Assembly: GCA_036925085.1 (NCBI GenBank)
Contig: JAUPFP010000001.1
Coordinates: 315,001-379,000 of the forward strand
DNA length: 64,000 bases
Direction of reading: 5' to 3'
Origin: Brachycybe producta
Lineage: Eukaryota > Arthropoda > Diplopoda > Playtdesmida > Andrognathidae
This document shows, one piece after another, positions 58,455 through 64,000 of the stretch. Made by a program: the position numbers and the translations under genes. Position 1 is the stretch's first letter, and every line of letters begins with the position of its first letter. Below the pieces are notes generated by a model, which did not search any database, was not told the origin of the DNA, and was given only the letters and a program-made list of their open reading frames with translations.

Positions 58455-59069
58455 TTTCTAGTTTCTTTTAATTTTGCTCTTCTGAAAAAAAAAAGAACAA
58501 AATTATGAAGTTTTTCACAAGAAAACATCTTAGATTTTGTAATATTGTCCATTTTGTAACTAGAAATTTGCCCGAATTAACTCTTTTTGTGATTCGAAGT
58601 TTCACTCGATTGCACTTTCTATTTATTGAAATTCAAATAAAAAGCCGTTGAAAAATATATAAATTTCTAATAATATATCAAAGTGAAGGTGGTGACTTTT
58701 TGGTTCACAATTTAAATGAAAAAACCAACGAAAAACCCAGAAAACGACGACGTTTCCAAGACTCCAAAAAAGTAGCCAAAGAAGAAAGATCAACGACATT
58801 ACAACCTTAACCTCTAAAAATAGCTAAAAGTTTGAGAAAAAAAAAAGGAAGATTTTTCTTCTTCTTCTTCAAAAACACCAAAAGTATTTTATTAAAATTC
58901 ACCAATTGCATAGAAATTACAATCAAAAAATGCAATCTCTATTCAACAACCCACCATTAAAGCATTAAAAGGCGCTAAAAAGCATAACTTCGGATAATCC
59001 AAATGCCCTCCTCCTCCTCCTCCTCCTCCTCGCAATCCAAAGAGAGGCCTTCTTTAAAGTGAAACAACG

Positions 59070-60200
59070 ACTTCGTCCACCAGATGGCAGCACTCTGGCT
59101 TTACCATTCTGTGCGTAATACGGGCCATTTCGGCTATACTTCGTGTGACGTCTGACGGCAGTACAGTTATACCGTTTACTCGGCTCGAGAGAAAGAGAGA
59201 ATTCAACTCGGTAGGGTCTACACCTCGAGAGAGCCATGCGGTGGTGGACGGGATAAGTTCCAATCGTAAAATGATTCCCATTTAAGACATACTTTCGACA
59301 TCAACTGTCAAATGGAATTCGTCTTTAACACACAAACTATCTGCAGGAAGCGAGCTGCCCATTCCGATATATACGTGATTACGACCGCTTTACGAAGCGT
59401 ATTCGCCAATCGTAACTACACGAGTCATCGACACTTAAAAAGATAAATAAATGTAGCATACCCTCCTCCATTGTCTATCACGAGTCAAAGAACGGATGCA
59501 GCTACCAGATGGCGACACCTGTTATTCTGTCGCTTTACCGTTCCGGGTAACAAGGGCTTATTTTGGGCTTGTTTAAGTTACAATTGTCAGTGACAAGCTA
59601 TTTACTCGGCGACCGTTGAAATAACAAATCACTACACGACTGCGTATTCCGATATGTGATTAGGACCGTTATCTGCCAACCGTACCATATACGAGGAGTA
59701 GCATGTCCATATTTCGAAACGACTTACGACACTGCCCCCGTCACTACAACTAATCAATAAGCCTTTCGAACCCACACTTTTAACTGAAGGCTATTCTTCG
59801 TGATCGTGTGTACTTCAGTTAGAATTGTCGGGATGTTGCGAAAACTGCACACGGTTTAGTAATTGTTTAAGTACACTTAACTGAACTTAAGATAACATGT
59901 CTCCGTACACACGAAGAATGCAAAACAACTGTGTTGTAGGCTAGTTAAGGTCCGTACTTACTTGTACTTGCTCGACGACTTAACTCACTTGCTTAGAATT
60001 TCTAATTATCATTGAGTAAGCTGGCAAAACGCAGTTCTAGTAATTCTAACAATTACTGCTGCAGCTCCAGTAAGCAGCAGCATCATTCGAAAAGGGCAAC
60101 TGACTACTATAGGTGCAGCTTTCAGCACCATAAATCTGCATTTGATTAAGATTTGTTTTCCAATCGAACTTTTATTTAAAGTCCCGGCCACCCAGCCAGT
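59070..60200. promoter_or_regulatory. CpG-rich block 1 upstream of MRTF
   Basis: High CpG, with two diverged copies of a segment that opens with a CTCF-like core (CCACCAGATGGCAG at 59077-59090; CTACCAGATGGCGA at 59502-59515) and later has ATTCCGATAT, GTGATTA and CCAACCGTA/CCAATCGTA words. May be a promoter or insulator-type region. No exon defined. Confidence 0.35.
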
Positions 60201-61050
60201 CAGCCAGTCTGGGCTCCTAGTAAATTACGTTTAAAAAAAAAAACGGCAAACTTTGACAAATTTTCTTTATTTCCAATTAAAATGACTCCAATTTCCGCTT
60301 TTGTGTGAATCATTTTTTGATTTTTAAGTGTGTCTCTCGCTCGTGTGCCACAAATCTTAAGCTTTTCACTAGAAAATTAACAAAAAAATATGTCAAAAGA
60401 TTGACCAATAATGAAAAAAAAAAAGTGTCCCAAAGAAAGACTTCCTAAAAATAATGGCAAATGTTTCAAATTGAGGACAAACACACTGAAAATAGCATCA
60501 TCAAATTTGCAAAGAAAACAAAATGTGCCAACAGAGTGCGCAACTTGCCTCAACGAGGACACACTTTTTTTTTCTAACAAAATCAATCATTGTTATATTT
60601 TATTTTTAAACTAGAATTTACCATTTTATTTAACTAATTGTTTTGCTAGGTTCAGTTAAAATTCAACATTTTTTCCCTTTTTTTTCTCTTCCATCTAACA
60701 ATTACGCAAATTGGGCAATTCACGCATTTATTTCTTAGCACTCTCTTAAATTATTACAACTAAACCAACTCTTCGAATGTGCTAAACACGGTTACGAGTT
60801 CCACCAAGTAATGTAGCATGCTGCCCCCAATTGTATAGTTCCTCTGCAACAAGCTTTCTTGGCTGCTGCTGCTGCTGCTGCTCGCAGAGAGGCTGAAACA
60901 AGTTTCTCGAAAGTACTTGGAAAAGTGGAAAACAATTCTAAAAAAATCATCACCAGGTGGCGCTTTGATTGTATGCCTAGTTAAGCAAGTGTCAAACGAC
61001 AGTTGCAGTTGATTGAACAACAGTTGAACAAGGGTGCAAAAGATCCACCA

Positions 61051-61376
61051 AACATTGTTACTAGCATTTGGATACTAGAGTTTTGTTAGCGCATGCGCAT
61101 TGGTTTATATAGGAAAGTGATAGCAAGTGAAACGGCAGTTTCCATTGGTGATCAATAGATGGCGCTGCTAACGCAAATCTGCAATCACACTTTCCTATAT
61201 AAACCAATGCGCATGCGCATTGGTTTATATAGGAAAGTGATAGCAAGTGAAACGGCAGTTTCCATTGGTGATCAATAGATGGCGCTGCTAACGCAAATCT
61301 GCAATCACACTTTCCTATATAAACCAATGCGCATGCGCTAACAAAACTCTAGTATCCAAATGCTAGTAACAATGTT
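61051..61376. mobile_element. Nested palindrome with an exact 120-bp tandem duplication
   Basis: Outer arms AACATTGTTACTAGCATTTG, GATACTAGAGTTTTGTTAGC (61051-61090) are perfectly complementary to 61339-61376 plus flank. Between them lie two identical 120-bp units (61091-61210, 61211-61330), each beginning GCATGCGCATTGGTTTATAT and ending ATATAAACCAATGC, so each unit is itself a foldback. A minus ORF of 88 codons here merely repeats a 39-residue unit. Confidence 0.9.
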
Positions 61377-61739
61377 TTAATTTAGAACACAAGTAACTGG
61401 TTCCAACTGGGCCGGACTTCACCTTCGGGTCCAGATGATTCAAGTTTTCCAGATTAAAACAATCTCTGAAACGTTTTTTCAAGTCCACCACCCCCACCTC
61501 CAATCACTGACTTGATTGTTTCACTGGAATAAACTAATTTTACTTTCTGTCTCATTTCCTTTTTTTTGGCTCCGATTTGTTTGTCGATTTCGAGACACTT
61601 TTGCTATCGAGATACATTTTTTTAAAAAAAAAGTAGTTGGCAAAAATACGAAGCACAACGGAGAGTGTACGTAATTTGCCCGTCATCCATAAACACAATA
61701 CATATTCAGTTTTTTGAAAAAAACTGATCCCATTCTGGA

Positions 61740-62760
61740 TGACGGTTCGGAAGAGTCGAGTCGGTTACTCGAAATCGATTTGCAGCCATCGTGCAACCCC
61801 GGGTATGTCGAAGGCCGTCCCCGTATATGTATGCATTACGGTGTTCCTCGATCGAGAAACGAAACAAACCAATGTCGATGAAGCTTTTTGTTGGTCTAAA
61901 GGGACGTTTCCACTCGAGACTCGTAAGAAGGCAACTTGATTGACCTTGACAGCAAAAACTTCCTTTCCAGATTCAAATCCTATGCTGGGCATGTTTCGCA
62001 TCTTCGGTTTCGATCTCTGTTTCTATCTTGCTTTACGACGAAGTCGTTAGATCGATTGACGTTATTGTCAATTCGTTACGATCGATCTCGATCACAGTTT
62101 CGTAAAACCTTCTCGTTACATTTGTTACACGTCCTAATCGTAACACTTATTAAAGCCAATTAAGATGTATTTTACCCGATTTAAACTTTTGACACATACA
62201 GTAGTTCCTTGAAACCAATTCAATTGGTGAATCGTTCAAGATTAATCGACTTCGCGAAATTTCTCAGTTGAAATCGTATCAAAACAACCGTTTTTGAGTT
62301 TACGAAACACAAAATCCAACCGTAATTCACCTTAGAAACGCTCTAAGTCATCAGAATTGTACTTTTTACGTACGAAACTCCGATAAAACCTTAAGAAAAC
62401 CATCAGACGACGCTACGAAACATCGTTACAATCATCATAACGAAGTTTCGAACATCCTTCAAACGGCTTCTAGTAGCCTTCTTGTAATCTGAACCTTTTT
62501 TTTTACTGCGAAGTGAAGCTGAAAGAACGTCAAACACAAATAAAATCGCTAATTAAATAAACTTTCTGAATGAAAAATGGCGAATTTTGTCCATTTTTCA
62601 ATGAAAACAGCCAATTACGAAGTGTAAAACGTGCGAAATATCATTGTTTCTACACGTTTTCATTGACAGAACTGAGTTATGACACATGAAATCGCGTAAA
62701 AATCCAAACGAAAACGACGACAGTCGAATCAGACGAAAATGCGGAAAAAAAGTTGTCAAA
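61740..62760. promoter_or_regulatory. CpG-rich block 2 upstream of MRTF
   Basis: CpG- and CGAT-rich (GATCGATCTCGATCACAG, ACGAAGTCGTTAGATCGATT), free of the repeats seen elsewhere. Opposed ORFs of 66-78 codons (61739-61939 plus, 61765-62001 minus) may reflect only the composition. A distal MRTF promoter or leader exon, or a gene extending right of the window, are possible. Confidence 0.35.
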
Positions 62761-63471
62761 AATTGCATCAAAATAAACCAAAATTTAAGATTGTTTTCAA
62801 ATGAGATTTCTATTTCTACTTACCATTAATCAATAGAAGATTCCTTTTTCTTGAAAACAAACATCAAAAACGATCGGAAAAACACAAACCAAAACTATGA
62901 AACTAACCGAAAATAAAAAATCCCGACTTTTTTCCGATAAAAAGCGCCGTAAAAACTTTGTTTCCGTCAATTGCCGTTAGAGGACGCCACCTTCTTCGCA
63001 CACGCATATTTCATATTTGTCGTAGACGTTTCTGCTATTTTACTAGGGTGCAAAGATAGCTATAGTAACTAGTTATATTAGCTATACGATGTTCACCCGT
63101 TTAAATGGATGACATTTTCAAATTTATTTTCTGTTAAAAATAGTTAACAATAAAAAGAACGACAAAATTAATAATTATGTTAAAATAAACAAAATGCATT
63201 TTTTTAAAATAATCTTAAAAATTTAATGAAAAAATTCAAAATTTTCAGGAAATATTTTGCAATTTATGGGGAAAAAATAAAAGCAAAATATGGAATAAAT
63301 TTCTGGAATTTTTTAATCAATTCTGATATTTAAATAATTGCTGTGATTTTTTTAACATATTTTATTTCTAATTTATTAAGGTGGTTTTAAAGTGCAAAAA
63401 CCACTCTAACTTTGATTATTGTGTCTTTCAAGTGAAAATGTTTTATTAAGGAAAACTTGAAAGTGTTTTAG

Positions 63472-63676
63472 AAACTGGAATGATAGCTCAATCAATTAAA
63501 TATATTTTCATGTCGATATCTTTCAAAATAAACGTTTTATGTGAGTTTGAAAATGACACAACTTTAAAGCAGATGATGTTTTTTAAACTTTTGTCTATAA
63601 AAAGTTTTATTTTGAAAGATATCAACATAAAAAATATATTAAATTGATTGAGCTATCCTTCTAGTTTTTAAAGCAC
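63472..63676. mobile_element. CTAGAAGG palindromic family, full copy
   Basis: AGTGTTTTAGAAACTGGAAT, GATAGCTCAATCAATTAAAT, GTCGATATCTTTCAAAATAA, loop with AGCAGATGATGTTTTTTAAA, then TTTTATTTTGAAAGATATCA, TTGATTGAGCTATCCTTCTA, GTTTTTAAAGCACTTT. Followed by the outer module AACCAGCTGCTCATAAACC. Confidence 0.8.
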
Positions 63677-64000
63677 TTTCTAGTTTCTCTTAATTTTACT
63701 CCTGATTAAGACAATTAAGAGTTTGAAAACCAGCTGCTCATAAACCCCATCTTAACAAAGTCTTTTCAAAACTTAAAAGAAATGTAATAAATTTTTGATA
63801 ATTTCCCCCCATTTTTTTATTATTTTGAATCATTTGATTTAAATACTATTTACGATAAAAAAAAAGTTGGCAGAAAAAATATTAATTATATTACATTTTA
63901 TAAAATAATTCTCTCACGTCATGTTCATACGAATGTCTTATTTTATAAAAAAAATATTAAATTATTTGGCAATAAAAACCCTTTTTCTATAATAATAATA

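Larger units (their letters stand above)
53765..64000. other. MRTF upstream region; no coding gene supported
   Basis: About 10 kb. Repeats include the 290-bp element (56066-56355), foldbacks (56857-57044, 57158-57323, 61051-61376) and palindromic-family copies (58320-58454, 63472-63676). Two CpG-rich blocks, 59070-60200 and 61740-62760, differ in composition and may include MRTF promoters and untranslated exons, but no exon can be fixed. Confidence 0.5.

Noticed and set aside
61061-61327. 88-codon minus ORF with a repeated YIGKCDCRFALAAPSIDHQ unit
   Set aside because: It is the 120-bp foldback duplication read through; the repeat explains it.
61739-62163. ORFs of 66-78 codons in the CpG-rich block (e.g. 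GFESGKEVFAVKVNQ)
   Set aside because: Opposed frames open equally, no splice phase to MRTF could be fixed. Kept as a candidate leader region only.
1-64000. CRISPR array, rRNA, bacterial operon features
   Set aside because: Intron-bearing eukaryotic DNA; the regular repeats are minisatellites and foldbacks without unique equal spacers.

Overview
The window is eukaryotic, most likely from an arthropod. The genes are broken by AT-rich introns with canonical GT-AG borders. One gene encodes a group-7-allergen-like secreted protein, a fold I know mainly from arthropods, and the MRTF protein has an arthropod-like RPEL region. Species cannot be told from the sequence. All four genes that can be supported lie on the minus strand. 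No convincing plus-strand gene, rRNA, tRNA or CRISPR array was found.

Layout, left to right. (1) 1 to about 12,000: the 5' part of a GW182/TNRC6 (gawky) gene, the Argonaute-binding scaffold of miRNA silencing. It runs off the left edge, so the UBA, PAM2 and RRM parts lie outside. Its likely first coding exon is at 10426-10480, in a CpG-rich promoter zone. (2) 12,630-13,791: a three-exon gene for a 110-residue secreted cysteine-rich protein that I do not recognise. (3) 16,307-18,776: a four-exon gene for a 384-residue secreted protein, with a signal peptide, a Ser/Thr/Gly-rich stretch and a C-terminal group-7-allergen/JHBP-like domain, behind a TATA box. (4) 26,514-53,764: a complete myocardin-related transcription factor (MRTF/MKL) gene of 14 coding exons, about 1209 residues, with three RPEL motifs, a basic region, a Q-rich box, SAP domain, coiled coil and acidic C-terminus. 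Coding intron 1 is 18.5 kb and one intron is GC-AG. (5) 53,765-64,000: MRTF upstream DNA with two CpG-rich blocks that may hold untranslated first exons.

Most of the remaining DNA is non-autonomous repeats, many of them foldbacks. One palindromic family, whose arms carry CTAGAAGGGTAGC and ATCTTTCAAAATAAAC, occurs about twenty times. Other families include two with TTAA flanks, a hAT-like element with an 8-bp duplication, several short foldbacks with GGGCGGAGCC or CCGGAAGTGAAGACA, and a nested palindrome built on an exact 120-bp duplication. Scattered through introns and intergenic DNA are many matches to a CTCF-like core (CCACTAGATGGCGC type).

The exon chains were built by hand: splice consensus, exact phase agreement at every junction, and protein similarity recognised by eye. 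No alignment or database search was run.
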